From: Anaerolineaceae bacterium
GTDB taxonomy: Bacteria; Chloroflexota; Anaerolineae; JAAYZQ01
Assembly: GCA_012514775.1 (NCBI GenBank)
Contig: JAAYZQ010000051.1
Coordinates: 1 to 7,321, forward strand
Direction: 5' to 3'
Length of the DNA stretch: 7,321 nucleotides
A program made the translations under genes and the position numbers. Shown one piece after another: positions 1 to 5,291 of the stretch. How positions within the stretch are numbered: position 1 is the first letter of the stretch; every line of letters begins with the position of its first letter. Under the pieces are notes generated by a model. The model worked only from the letters and a program-made list of their open reading frames with translations. It made no database searches and was not told where the DNA came from.

Positions 1-681
1 GAGCAGGCCACTTCCGACCACGTGCCGGTGACCATCTCTCGGCTGATTGCCGAGGTGCGCGGCTTTCTGGACCGGGATGCCATCGTCGTCACGTCTTCCG
101 GGAACCTGCAGGCCCAGTGGTTCCAGGAGGCGCCCGTCTACGAGCCGGGCACGAACCTGACGGCCGGTGGTTTCTCCACGATGGGCTGGACGGTGCCGGC
201 GGCGCTGGGGGCCAGGCTGGCCGCGCCGGGCCGGCAGGTGGTGGGCCTGGTGGGCGACGGCGACTTTTTGATGACGGTTCAGGAGCTGGCGACGGCGGTG
301 CAATACAACCTGCCGGTGGTCTATGTCGTGGCCAACAACGCCGGCTGGATCGCCATTCGCGACCTGCAGGCGGCTGCTTACGGGCCCGACCGGGCGCAGG
401 GTGCCGAATTCCTGCGCCAGGGCGAGCCGCTCTCGCCCGACCTGGCGGCCGTGGCGCGTGGCTTTGGCTGCCACGCCGAGCGCGTCGCCCGCCCCGACGA
501 GGTCCGGCCGGCCCTGGAGCGGGCCTTTGCCAGCGGGCGTCCGGCCGTCGTCGAAGTGCTGGTGGAGCGGACCTATCCCCTGTCCGGCAGCCCGGCCACC
601 GGTTGGTGGGACGTGCCGGTGCCGGCCTATCTTGAGGAGCAGCGGAGCCGGTACGAGCAGGAGCGGCTCGAGGAACAATAG
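1..681 (+). CDS. Thiamine-diphosphate-dependent enzyme, C-terminal part (acetolactate synthase / IolD-like)
   Basis: Partial at the left edge: frame 1 is open from base 1 to the TAG at 679-681, giving the last 226 residues. Seen: the ThDP/Mg-binding motif starts at Gly85-Asp86-Gly87 and ends at Asn112-Asn113, the usual 25 or so residues later. A glycine-rich segment (GGFSTMGW, residues 56-63) precedes it. This is the C-terminal PP domain of the acetolactate synthase / benzoylformate decarboxylase / IolD superfamily, which cleaves or joins carbon chains next to a carbonyl using ThDP. The tail contains GWWDVPVPAY (201-210); from memory, a WWDVPV stretch also occurs near the end of inositol-pathway IolD hydrolases. 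Together with the oxidoreductase 46 bases downstream, this makes a polyol or cyclitol catabolic role plausible, but the substrate cannot be read. The N-terminal Pyr domain and start lie outside the window. Confidence 0.9.
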   Translation, partial: EQATSDHVPVTISRLIAEVRGFLDRDAIVVTSSGNLQAQWFQEAPVYEPGTNLTAGGFSTMGWTVPAALGARLAAPGRQVVGLVGDGDFLMTVQELATAVQYNLPVVYVVANNAGWIAIRDLQAAAYGPDRAQGAEFLRQGEPLSPDLAAVARGFGCHAERVARPDEVRPALERAFASGRPAVVEVLVERTYPLSGSPATGWWDVPVPAYLEEQRSRYEQERLEEQ

Positions 682-713
682 GGGCCGTGGCGGCCCGAGA
701 GAGGGCTGAAGCC

Positions 714-721
714 AGAGGAGG
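714..721 (+). promoter_or_regulatory. Shine-Dalgarno that selects the GTG start of the next gene
   Basis: AGAGGAGG at 714-721 is a near-perfect ribosome binding site. The ATG at 722 touches it with no spacer, whereas the in-frame GTG at 728 lies 6 bases beyond it, which is a normal distance. Translation therefore most likely starts at 728, not 722. Confidence 0.7.
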
Positions 722-727
722 ATGACC

Positions 728-1819
728 GTGAGACCGATCCGAGTGGGCGTCGTGGGCTGCGGCCGCATTTCCGATCTCCACGCCCTCGGCTATCGCGGCC
801 GGGACGATGCGCGCATCCGGGCCGTGTGCGATGCCAGGAAGGGCCGCGCCCGCGCCAGGGCCAAAGCGTGGGGCGTCGATGCGGACAGAGTCTATGCCGA
901 CTATGACCAGCTGTTGGCCGACCCGGAGATCGACCTGGTGGAGCTGTTGGTGCCCCACTACCTGCACGCGGAGATGACCGTGGCCGCCTGCCGGCACGGC
1001 AAGCACGTCTCGGTCCAGAAACCGATGGCCCTCACGGCGGCCGAAGCGGAGAGCATGGTCCGGGCCGCCGAGGAGGCGGGGGTCACTCTCCGGGTGTTCG
1101 AGAATTTCGTGTTTTACGCGCCGCACGTCCGGGCCAAAGCCATGATCGACGCCGGCGAGATTGGCGAGCCGCAGATGATCCGCCTGCACGTGGGCACCGG
1201 CCAGAGCGAGACGGGATGGAAGGTGCCCCTGAGCGCCTGGCTGTGGCGCTTTGACGAGAAAAAGTGCGGCGGCGGCCCGCTGGTGTTCGACCACGGCTAC
1301 CACCTGTTTTCGCTGGCCCGCTACCTCATGGGCCCGGTCGAGCGCGTCTATGCCTGGCTGGACACCAGCCCGGTGGGGGGCGGGGTTCCCCGCCAGGTGG
1401 CCGAGATCGACGCCCCGGCGACCATCATGTTCCAGTTCAAGGCGCCCCGGCGCTACGGAGTGCTCGACTTTACTCACACGCCCCAGATGGCCATGGACTC
1501 GATCTACTACTCGGACGACGACCGGGTGGAGGTCATCGGCGACCGGGGCATTCTATTCGTCAACCGCTGCACGGCGCGCACGGTGGATCTGCCGGAGCTG
1601 ATGCTCTTTCGCGACGGCAAGACGACGGCCATCCCGGTGGAAGGGGTAGAATGGCACGACAGCTTTGTCGCCTGCACCCACCACCTCATCGACGCTCTGC
1701 ACGCCGGCGCCCCGCCGGTCCTCGACGGCCCGACGGGCAAGGCTGTGCTGCAGTTCGCGCTGGCGACCCAGATCTCGGCGTGCGAGGGGCGGGAGGTGCG
1801 GCCGGACGAGGTGGAGTAA
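728..1819 (+). CDS. Gfo/Idh/MocA family NAD(P)-dependent oxidoreductase
   Basis: A 363-residue protein of normal family length, numbered from the GTG at 728. The start is chosen by the spacing from the Shine-Dalgarno at 714-721; the ATG at 722 would add two residues. Seen: an N-terminal Rossmann fold with glycine motif GVVGCG (Gly7, Gly10, Gly12) for the dinucleotide. The family's EKP motif appears as Gln97-Lys98-Pro99, with Lys98 as the expected catalytic/cofactor lysine. A GGGPLVFDHGYH segment supplies Asp188 and His192, the usual active-site pair. The family oxidises hydroxyl groups of sugars, inositols and sugar acids, or runs the reverse reaction, in the cytoplasm. The short 46-base gap after the ThDP enzyme and the shared strand suggest one operon. 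Gln in place of Glu in EKP is a variant seen in some subfamilies; substrate unknown. Confidence 0.9.
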   Translation: MRPIRVGVVGCGRISDLHALGYRGRDDARIRAVCDARKGRARARAKAWGVDADRVYADYDQLLADPEIDLVELLVPHYLHAEMTVAACRHGKHVSVQKPMALTAAEAESMVRAAEEAGVTLRVFENFVFYAPHVRAKAMIDAGEIGEPQMIRLHVGTGQSETGWKVPLSAWLWRFDEKKCGGGPLVFDHGYHLFSLARYLMGPVERVYAWLDTSPVGGGVPRQVAEIDAPATIMFQFKAPRRYGVLDFTHTPQMAMDSIYYSDDDRVEVIGDRGILFVNRCTARTVDLPELMLFRDGKTTAIPVEGVEWHDSFVACTHHLIDALHAGAPPVLDGPTGKAVLQFALATQISACEGREVRPDEVE

Positions 1820-1839
1820 CCCTCAAGCTAGCTACAGTA

Positions 1840-2145
1840 TTATGGCAGGACCGAAGCCTGCCGACGTTGCCCGTCCAACTCGAGCGTAACGATCAATTCA
1901 GCGCCGAGAGCATCGGCCACCTTTTGCAGCATATCCACCGAAGGATTGAGTTGCCCATTCTCCAGGCGTGAGATATTTGCCTGCTTGGTGCCTATTCGTT
2001 GGGCCAGTTCTTTCTGTGTCCAGCCGTGGGCCAGGCGCAGATCCAGGATCTGCCGGCCCATGTCCAACTTGGGTTGCAGCCGCTGCTGGGCTTCTGCCAC
2101 CTTGGGATCCTGCATCAAATGCCGGCGAATATCTTTCAGCTCCAC
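1840..2145 (-). CDS. Xre/HigA-type helix-turn-helix antitoxin
   Basis: A 101-residue protein starting with GTG at 2145; a GGAG at 2154-2157, 8 bases upstream, supports this start. Seen: an N-terminal helical segment, then a classic Cro/C1 helix-turn-helix (about residues 43-62, TQKELAQRIGTKQANISRLE), followed by NGQLNPSVDMLQKVADALG and a short beta-like tail (ELIVTLEL). This is the architecture of HigA-like antitoxins, which bind their toxin and repress their own promoter. The gene follows a RelE/HigB-like reading frame by only 2 bases, in the toxin-then-antitoxin order typical of higBA. That toxin lacks its N-terminal half, so the antitoxin may now be an orphan regulator. It converges on the upstream oxidoreductase gene with 20 bases between stop codons and no clear terminator. 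An unrelated Xre regulator is the alternative. Confidence 0.85.
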   Translation of the reverse strand: MELKDIRRHLMQDPKVAEAQQRLQPKLDMGRQILDLRLAHGWTQKELAQRIGTKQANISRLENGQLNPSVDMLQKVADALGAELIVTLELDGQRRQASVLP

Positions 2146-2147
2146 TG

Positions 2148-2321
2148 TTACATCTCCACGCCAAAATAGGACAGCCGCTCCCAGGCTACCTTCTTGACCC
2201 TGGCATCGATCCGGTTTCGTTTTCTCAGAGCCACCACGATACAGAACTTCCGATCTGGAACAAGGAAATAGAGAAAACGCCAGGTACCCTGCGTAACTCC
2301 TACCCTATGCCGTTGTAGCAT
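2148..2321 (-). pseudogene. RelE/HigB-like toxin remnant, N-terminally truncated
   Basis: An open frame too short for usual gene calling: from an ATG at 2321-2319 to the TAA at 2150-2148, 57 codons. It reads MLQRHRVGVTQGTWRF, then LYFLVPDRKFCIVVALRKRN, then RIDARVKKVAWERLSYFGVEM (given in three pieces). The pattern of an R-V strand, a W/R-F-L-Y-F strand, a basic V-V-A-L-R-K-R strand and a C-terminal A-x-E-R-L helix resembles the second half of RelE/HigB/Gp49-type toxins, which usually have about 90-120 residues. The frame runs into the 3' end of the aldo/keto reductase gene (overlap 2305-2321) and meets a TGA some 30 bases further upstream. There is no room for the missing N-terminal half. 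A short functional variant cannot be excluded. Its stop lies 2 bases before the antitoxin start, which supports a former TA operon. Confidence 0.6.
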
Positions 2322-3459
2322 CCTCCTGACACAGCGCCGCGTGCGCCTTCTTCAGCCACTCCGGGATGTCGATGCCCTGCGGGCACTTTTCCAGGCACTC
2401 GCCGCACTCGATGCAGTTGTTGGCCCGCTGCGCCTCGTCGAGCGTCGAATAGAACCACCTGGCCCGTCCCTCGTCACCGTACATGACGAGCTCGTTATAC
2501 ACCTCAAAGATGGTCGGGATCTTGACCCCGTTGGGGCAGGGCAGGCAATACTCGCACTTGGTGCAGGGAATGGCGCTCAACGCCCGATACTGCTCGCGCA
2601 CCCGGCCGATCAATGCCAGCTCGTCCTCACCGAGTGTCCCCACGCCCGAGCGCCCCGCGCTCTCGACGTTCTGGACCACCTGCTCGAAGGTGCTCATGCC
2701 GCTGAGCACCACGCTCACCTCGGGCTGGTTCCAGACCCACTGCAAGGCCCAATCGGCGGGGGTGCGCTGCACGGGCGCCGAATCCCACAGAGCCTGCACG
2801 CTGGGGGGAACCTTGCCGGCCAACTGGCCGCCGCGGATGGGCTCCATGATGACCACCGCCAGGCCCTTGCCGGCGGCGTATTGCAGCCCCTTTGTGCCGG
2901 CCTGCTCCTCGACGTCCATGTAGTTGTACTGGATCTGGCAAAAGGTCCACAGGTCGCTGGCATCGACGATCTCCTGGAAGACCTCCAGGCTGTCGTGGAA
3001 CGAAAAGCCCAGGTGGCCGATGCGGCCGCTGGCCAATGCCCCCTCGGCCCAGGACAGGACGCCCAGGTCCCGCACCTTGGCCCAGCTACTGGCATTCAGG
3101 GAGTGGAGCAGGTAAAAGTCGACGAACTCGGTCTGCAGGCGCTCCAACTGCTCGTCGAGAAAACGGTCAAAATCCTCGCTCGACTCGGCCTTCCAGCACG
3201 GCATCTTGGTCGCCAGGCGCACCCGCTCCCGGTAGCCGCCCTGCAGCGCCCTTCCCAGGAAACGTTCGCTCGTCTCGCGGTGGTAGGGGTAGGCCGTGTC
3301 CACGTAATTGACGCCGTGGTCGATGGCATAGTGAATCATGCGGGTCGCTTCGGGCTCGTCGATGCGAGCTGAATCGCCGTCGAGGATGGGCAGGCGCATG
3401 GCCCCAAAGCCGAGGGCCGATGGCTTCCAGTCCAACCTGCCAAAAGTGCGATATTGCAT
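2305..3459 (-). CDS. Aldo/keto reductase with C-terminal [4Fe-4S] ferredoxin domain
   Basis: A 384-residue protein, numbered from the ATG at 3459-3457, which has AGAGGAG 8 bases upstream. An upstream in-frame TTG at 3465 lies only 2 bases from it and is less likely. Seen: an N-terminal TIM-barrel aldo/keto reductase with the full tetrad Asp54, Tyr59, Lys85, His119 (DTAYPYH, ATKMP, LLHSL), then a cysteine-rich C-terminus. The first cysteine set is Cys299, 302, 305, 308; the second is Cys349, 352, 355, 359 followed by Pro, the canonical CxxCxxCxxxCP pattern. This two-part family is common in anaerobes and presumably couples carbonyl/alcohol redox to iron-sulfur electron transfer; physiological substrates are mostly unknown. 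It has its own promoter at 3508-3536. Its last 17 bases overlap the toxin remnant, so transcription may continue into the antitoxin. Confidence 0.92.
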   Translation of the reverse strand: MQYRTFGRLDWKPSALGFGAMRLPILDGDSARIDEPEATRMIHYAIDHGVNYVDTAYPYHRETSERFLGRALQGGYRERVRLATKMPCWKAESSEDFDRFLDEQLERLQTEFVDFYLLHSLNASSWAKVRDLGVLSWAEGALASGRIGHLGFSFHDSLEVFQEIVDASDLWTFCQIQYNYMDVEEQAGTKGLQYAAGKGLAVVIMEPIRGGQLAGKVPPSVQALWDSAPVQRTPADWALQWVWNQPEVSVVLSGMSTFEQVVQNVESAGRSGVGTLGEDELALIGRVREQYRALSAIPCTKCEYCLPCPNGVKIPTIFEVYNELVMYGDEGRARWFYSTLDEAQRANNCIECGECLEKCPQGIDIPEWLKKAHAALCQEDATTA

Positions 3460-3467
3460 AGCCAAAA

Positions 3468-3474
3468 CTCCTCT
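3468..3474 (-). promoter_or_regulatory. Shine-Dalgarno deciding the aldo/keto reductase start
   Basis: On the minus strand, AGAGGAG (3474 down to 3468) stands 8 bases before the ATG at 3459 and 2 bases before the TTG at 3465. This favours the ATG. Confidence 0.7.
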
Positions 3475-3507
3475 GTTTCCAAAAGGTATCCGATGTGGTC
3501 GAGCGGC

Positions 3508-3536
3508 ATTTTAGCACAGGAGCGCCAAAAGGGCAA
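3508..3536 (-). promoter_or_regulatory. Predicted sigma-70-type promoter of the aldo/keto reductase gene
   Basis: Minus-strand -35 TTGCCC (3536-3531), a 17-base spacer, and -10 TAAAAT (3513-3508). A TG one base before the -10 gives an extended -10 (TGCTAAAAT). Expected transcription start is near 3501, leaving a leader of about 40 bases with the Shine-Dalgarno at its end. The prediction is from sequence alone. Confidence 0.6.
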
Positions 3537-3603
3537 GCGTCGCATGATGGGGGCGAAACTACCGCTGGCTCGTGACCATCGGCGGCCTCACCTGCTTCGA
3601 GAG

Positions 3604-3624
3604 GGCAGGGGTTCGATCCCTGCC
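3604..3624 (+). other. tRNA T-arm-like stem-loop, possible tRNA remnant
   Basis: A perfect 7-base-pair stem GGCAGGG / CCCTGCC closes a 7-base loop GTTCGAT. The GGTTCGATCC core looks like a tRNA T-arm, but for the standard TTCGATC loop only the two pairs nearest the loop are clean. An upstream CCTGC...GCAGG pairing (3591-3595 with 3605-3609) could mimic an anticodon stem. I could not build a complete acceptor and D-arm, so this is not a working tRNA by eye. It may be a decayed tRNA 3' part or a chance hairpin. Confidence 0.35.
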
Positions 3625-3633
3625 ACAGTTGCC

Positions 3634-3669
3634 AAAAAACAAGGGCTGCCGGTTGGCCCGGTAGCCCTT
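3634..3669 (-). terminator. Rho-independent terminator for the tRNA-Arg transcript
   Basis: Read on the minus strand, a 12-base-pair stem with one G-U pair (bases 3669-3658 with 3652-3641) and a 5-base loop is followed by G and then six T (3639-3634). This is a textbook intrinsic terminator. It lies about 55 bases beyond the tRNA 3' end, so the tRNA is probably made as a short, single-gene transcript. The terminator also shields the aldo/keto reductase promoter at 3508-3536 from read-through. Confidence 0.85.
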
Positions 3670-3678
3670 CGAGTTGCG

Positions 3679-3712
3679 TCTCGCGGCGCGGCCCTGCCGG
3701 GGCACCGCGAGA
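3679..3712 (-). other. Stem-loop in the tRNA-Arg trailer
   Basis: Arms TCTCGCGG (3679-3686) and CCGCGAGA (3705-3712) form 8 base pairs, with a possible inner GCCC/GGGC pairing (3691-3694 with 3700-3703). It sits between the tRNA 3' end and the terminator, so it would be in the precursor transcript trailer. There is no T-tract, so it is not a terminator by itself. Possible roles are protection or processing of the tRNA 3' end. Confidence 0.5.
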
Positions 3713-3723
3713 TTGCTTGGCGT

Positions 3724-3799
<76 letters not shown>

Positions 3800-3813
3800 A
3801 CGCGTCCGCCAAC

Positions 3814-3842
3814 AGTATAGCACAGATCCGGCAGAAGGACAA
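3814..3842 (-). promoter_or_regulatory. Predicted promoter of tRNA-Arg
   Basis: Minus-strand -35 TTGTCC (3842-3837), a 17-base spacer, and -10 TATACT (3819-3814), extended by TG (TGCTATACT). Expected start is near 3807, only about 8 bases before the mature tRNA 5' end, which fits a tRNA promoter. The architecture closely resembles the aldo/keto reductase promoter at 3508-3536. Confidence 0.75.
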
Positions 3843-3873
3843 ATGGGCCGGGCTTTCAGCAGTCCGCCGCCCC

Positions 3874-3902
3874 TTGATCGCGGGTCTCTTTTCGGGTAGA
3901 AT
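3874..3902 (+). promoter_or_regulatory. Predicted promoter of queG
   Basis: -35 TTGATC (3874-3879), an exact 17-base spacer, and -10 TAGAAT (3897-3902). Expected start is near 3909, giving a leader of roughly 120 bases that carries the two palindromes at 3928-3980. It is divergent from the tRNA promoter, with 31 bases between the two -35 boxes, so a factor bound there could affect both. Confidence 0.55.
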
Positions 3903-3927
3903 GTTCACGTGTTATTTCACCATGTAG

Positions 3928-3980
3928 GGGCGACCCTGGCGGTCGCCCGGGGCGAGCTTGGGCAGGGGCGAGCCCTGCCC
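3928..3980. repeat. Tandem pair of GC-rich palindromes (REP-like) in the queG leader
   Basis: Two hairpins of the same design stand 11 bases apart. The first is GGGCGACC - CTGGC - GGTCGCCC (3928-3948), and the second is GGGCAGGG - GCGAG - CCCTGCCC (3960-3980). Each has an 8-base-pair perfect stem and a 5-base loop. GTAGGGGCGACC-type palindromes of this kind are, as I recall, frequent interspersed repeats in some bacterial genomes. A copy here would be a mobile REP/MITE-like unit or a leader structure. Only one copy of the pair is visible in the window, so dispersion cannot be tested. Confidence 0.6.
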
Positions 3981-4027
3981 CTGCCAGATGATGTGTGGGT
4001 GTTAGGGAAGAGGTGAGGACGGTTCTG

Positions 4028-5176
4028 GTGGCCGACAGGAACTGTACGAGGACCGTGGAGGGCCTGGCCCGGGAGGCGGGTCTGGACCTGGTGGGCATCG
4101 TGCCCGCGCAGCCGGCCCGCACCTTTGACCGCTACGAAGAGTGGCTGGCCGCCGGCTACCAAGGCGAGATGGCCTACCTGGCCCGCGCCGACGCCGTGGA
4201 AAAGCGGCGGGACCCGGCCCGCATTCTGCCGGAGGCGCGCACGGTGGTGGCCGTGGGCCTGAACTATCATACCGTGCCCCTGCCGCCGGTGCTCCGCGAC
4301 GATCCCTCGCGGGGCATCGTGGCCAGCTATGCCTGGGGGCCCGACTATCACGACGTGATGCTGCCGCGGCTCCACGGGCTGGCGGAGGCCATCGCCCGGG
4401 CGACGGGGCGGCCGGTACCCTACCGCGCCTACGTCGACACCGGGCCCGTCCTGGAGCGCGACGTGGCCGCCCGGGCCGGCCTGGGCTTTGTGGGCAAAAA
4501 CACCAACCTGATCCGGCCTCGCCTCGGCTCCTGGTTCTTTCTCGGAGAGCTGCTCCTGGGCATGGAGCTGGAGCCGCTGCAGGAGCCGGCGCCGGCCGCG
4601 GGCACCTGCGGCCGCTGCACGCGCTGCCTCGACGCCTGCCCCACCGGCGCCCTGGTGGCGCCCTACACCCTCGACGCCCGGCGCTGCATCTCTTACCTGA
4701 CCATCGAGCTGAAGGGCCCCATCCCCCGCGGGCTGCGGCCTCTCATGGGCAACCGCATCTTTGGTTGCGACATCTGCCAGGAGGTGTGTCCCTGGAACCG
4801 CCGCTTTGCCCGGCCCACGCGAGAGGCAGCCTTTCGACCCGATCGCGAGGTGGTGGCGCCCCGCCTGTTGGACCTGCTGGCCCTGGACGACGAGGGCTTT
4901 CGCCGTCGCTTTGCCGGCAGCCCGGTCAAGCGGGCCAAGCGCCGCGGCCTGCTGCGCAACGCCGCCGTCGCCGCCGGCAACTGGGGCGACCCGTCGGCCG
5001 TGCCCATCCTCGCCGCTCTCCTGGGCGACCACGAGGCGCTGATCCGCGGCCACGCGGCGTGGGCGCTGGGCCGGATTGCGACGCCCGCCGCCCGCCGCGC
5101 CCTGGAGCAGCGCCGACCCGGGGAGGCGGAGGACTGGGTGCGTGCCGAGATCGAGATTGCCCTGCACGCGGGCTAG
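4028..5176 (+). CDS. queG: Epoxyqueuosine reductase QueG
   Basis: QueG uses cobalamin and two [4Fe-4S] clusters to reduce epoxyqueuosine to queuosine at the wobble base of tRNA-Asp, -Asn, -His and -Tyr, the last step of the pathway. I chose the GTG at 4028 (382 residues) because GAGGA at 4015-4019 lies 8 bases upstream; GTG at 4013 or 3995 would add 5 or 11 residues. Seen, numbered from 4028: the N-terminal cobalamin-binding domain with VDTGPVLERD (Asp137, the conserved catalytic acid position) and GLGFVGKNTNL. The iron-sulfur domain has Cys194, 197, 200, 204 (CGRCTRCLDACP), Cys220, and Cys247, 250, 254 (CDICQEVCPWNR). The C-terminus has HEAT-like repeats (GNWGDPSAVPILAALLGD, ALIRGHAAWALGRI). 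Length and motifs match characterised QueG proteins (about 380 residues). It appears to be a single-gene unit. Confidence 0.95.
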   Translation: MADRNCTRTVEGLAREAGLDLVGIVPAQPARTFDRYEEWLAAGYQGEMAYLARADAVEKRRDPARILPEARTVVAVGLNYHTVPLPPVLRDDPSRGIVASYAWGPDYHDVMLPRLHGLAEAIARATGRPVPYRAYVDTGPVLERDVAARAGLGFVGKNTNLIRPRLGSWFFLGELLLGMELEPLQEPAPAAGTCGRCTRCLDACPTGALVAPYTLDARRCISYLTIELKGPIPRGLRPLMGNRIFGCDICQEVCPWNRRFARPTREAAFRPDREVVAPRLLDLLALDDEGFRRRFAGSPVKRAKRRGLLRNAAVAAGNWGDPSAVPILAALLGDHEALIRGHAAWALGRIATPAARRALEQRRPGEAEDWVRAEIEIALHAG

Positions 5177-5215
5177 AGCGCCCCGCAAGGCGCCTGCAAA
5201 GCGCCTGTTCAATCT

Positions 5216-5243
5216 TTCACAACGTGGCGGCCTGTGGTATAAT
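5216..5243 (+). promoter_or_regulatory. Predicted strong promoter of the acetate kinase fusion gene
   Basis: -35 TTCACA (5216-5221, five of six consensus bases), a 16-base spacer, and a perfect -10 TATAAT (5238-5243) preceded by TG for an extended -10 (TGGTATAAT). Expected start is near 5250, with a leader of about 40 bases. This is the best promoter match in the window. It suggests the fusion gene is transcribed independently of queG. Confidence 0.8.
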
Positions 5244-5278
5244 CCCCCCCGAGTTTTCTACATTACAGATCGATCGTC

Positions 5279-5283
5279 GGGAG
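5279..5283 (+). promoter_or_regulatory. Shine-Dalgarno of the fusion gene
   Basis: GGGAG at 5279-5283 lies 8 bases before the ATG at 5292. The nearer ATG at 5284 meets a stop after four codons, so 5292 is the start of the long frame. Confidence 0.75.
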
Positions 5284-5291
5284 ATGGTTTC

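Noticed and set aside
89..1477. Long minus-strand open frame opposite the ThDP enzyme and oxidoreductase genes
   Set aside because: Low-complexity Arg/Pro/Ala translation, and it spans two real genes and their intergenic gap. It is a shadow of GC-rich coding sequence.
1820..1839. Bidirectional terminator between the convergent oxidoreductase and antitoxin genes
   Set aside because: Only an AGCTAGCT palindrome is present, with no stable stem and no T-tract on either side.
3532..3633. Possible tmRNA, SRP RNA or selenocysteine tRNA suggested by the T-arm-like loop and a GGCAA/TTGCC pairing
   Set aside because: The pairing stops after five bases, the GGCAA is part of the reductase -35 box on the other strand, and none of the conserved core motifs of these RNAs are present.
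3917..5212. Long minus-strand open frame opposite queG
   Set aside because: It covers the palindromes and the whole of queG without family motifs; QueG itself is unmistakable on the plus strand.
5177..5215. Possible terminator after queG (GCGCC...GGCGC)
   Set aside because: Only a 5-base-pair stem with no T-tract directly after it; too weak to call.
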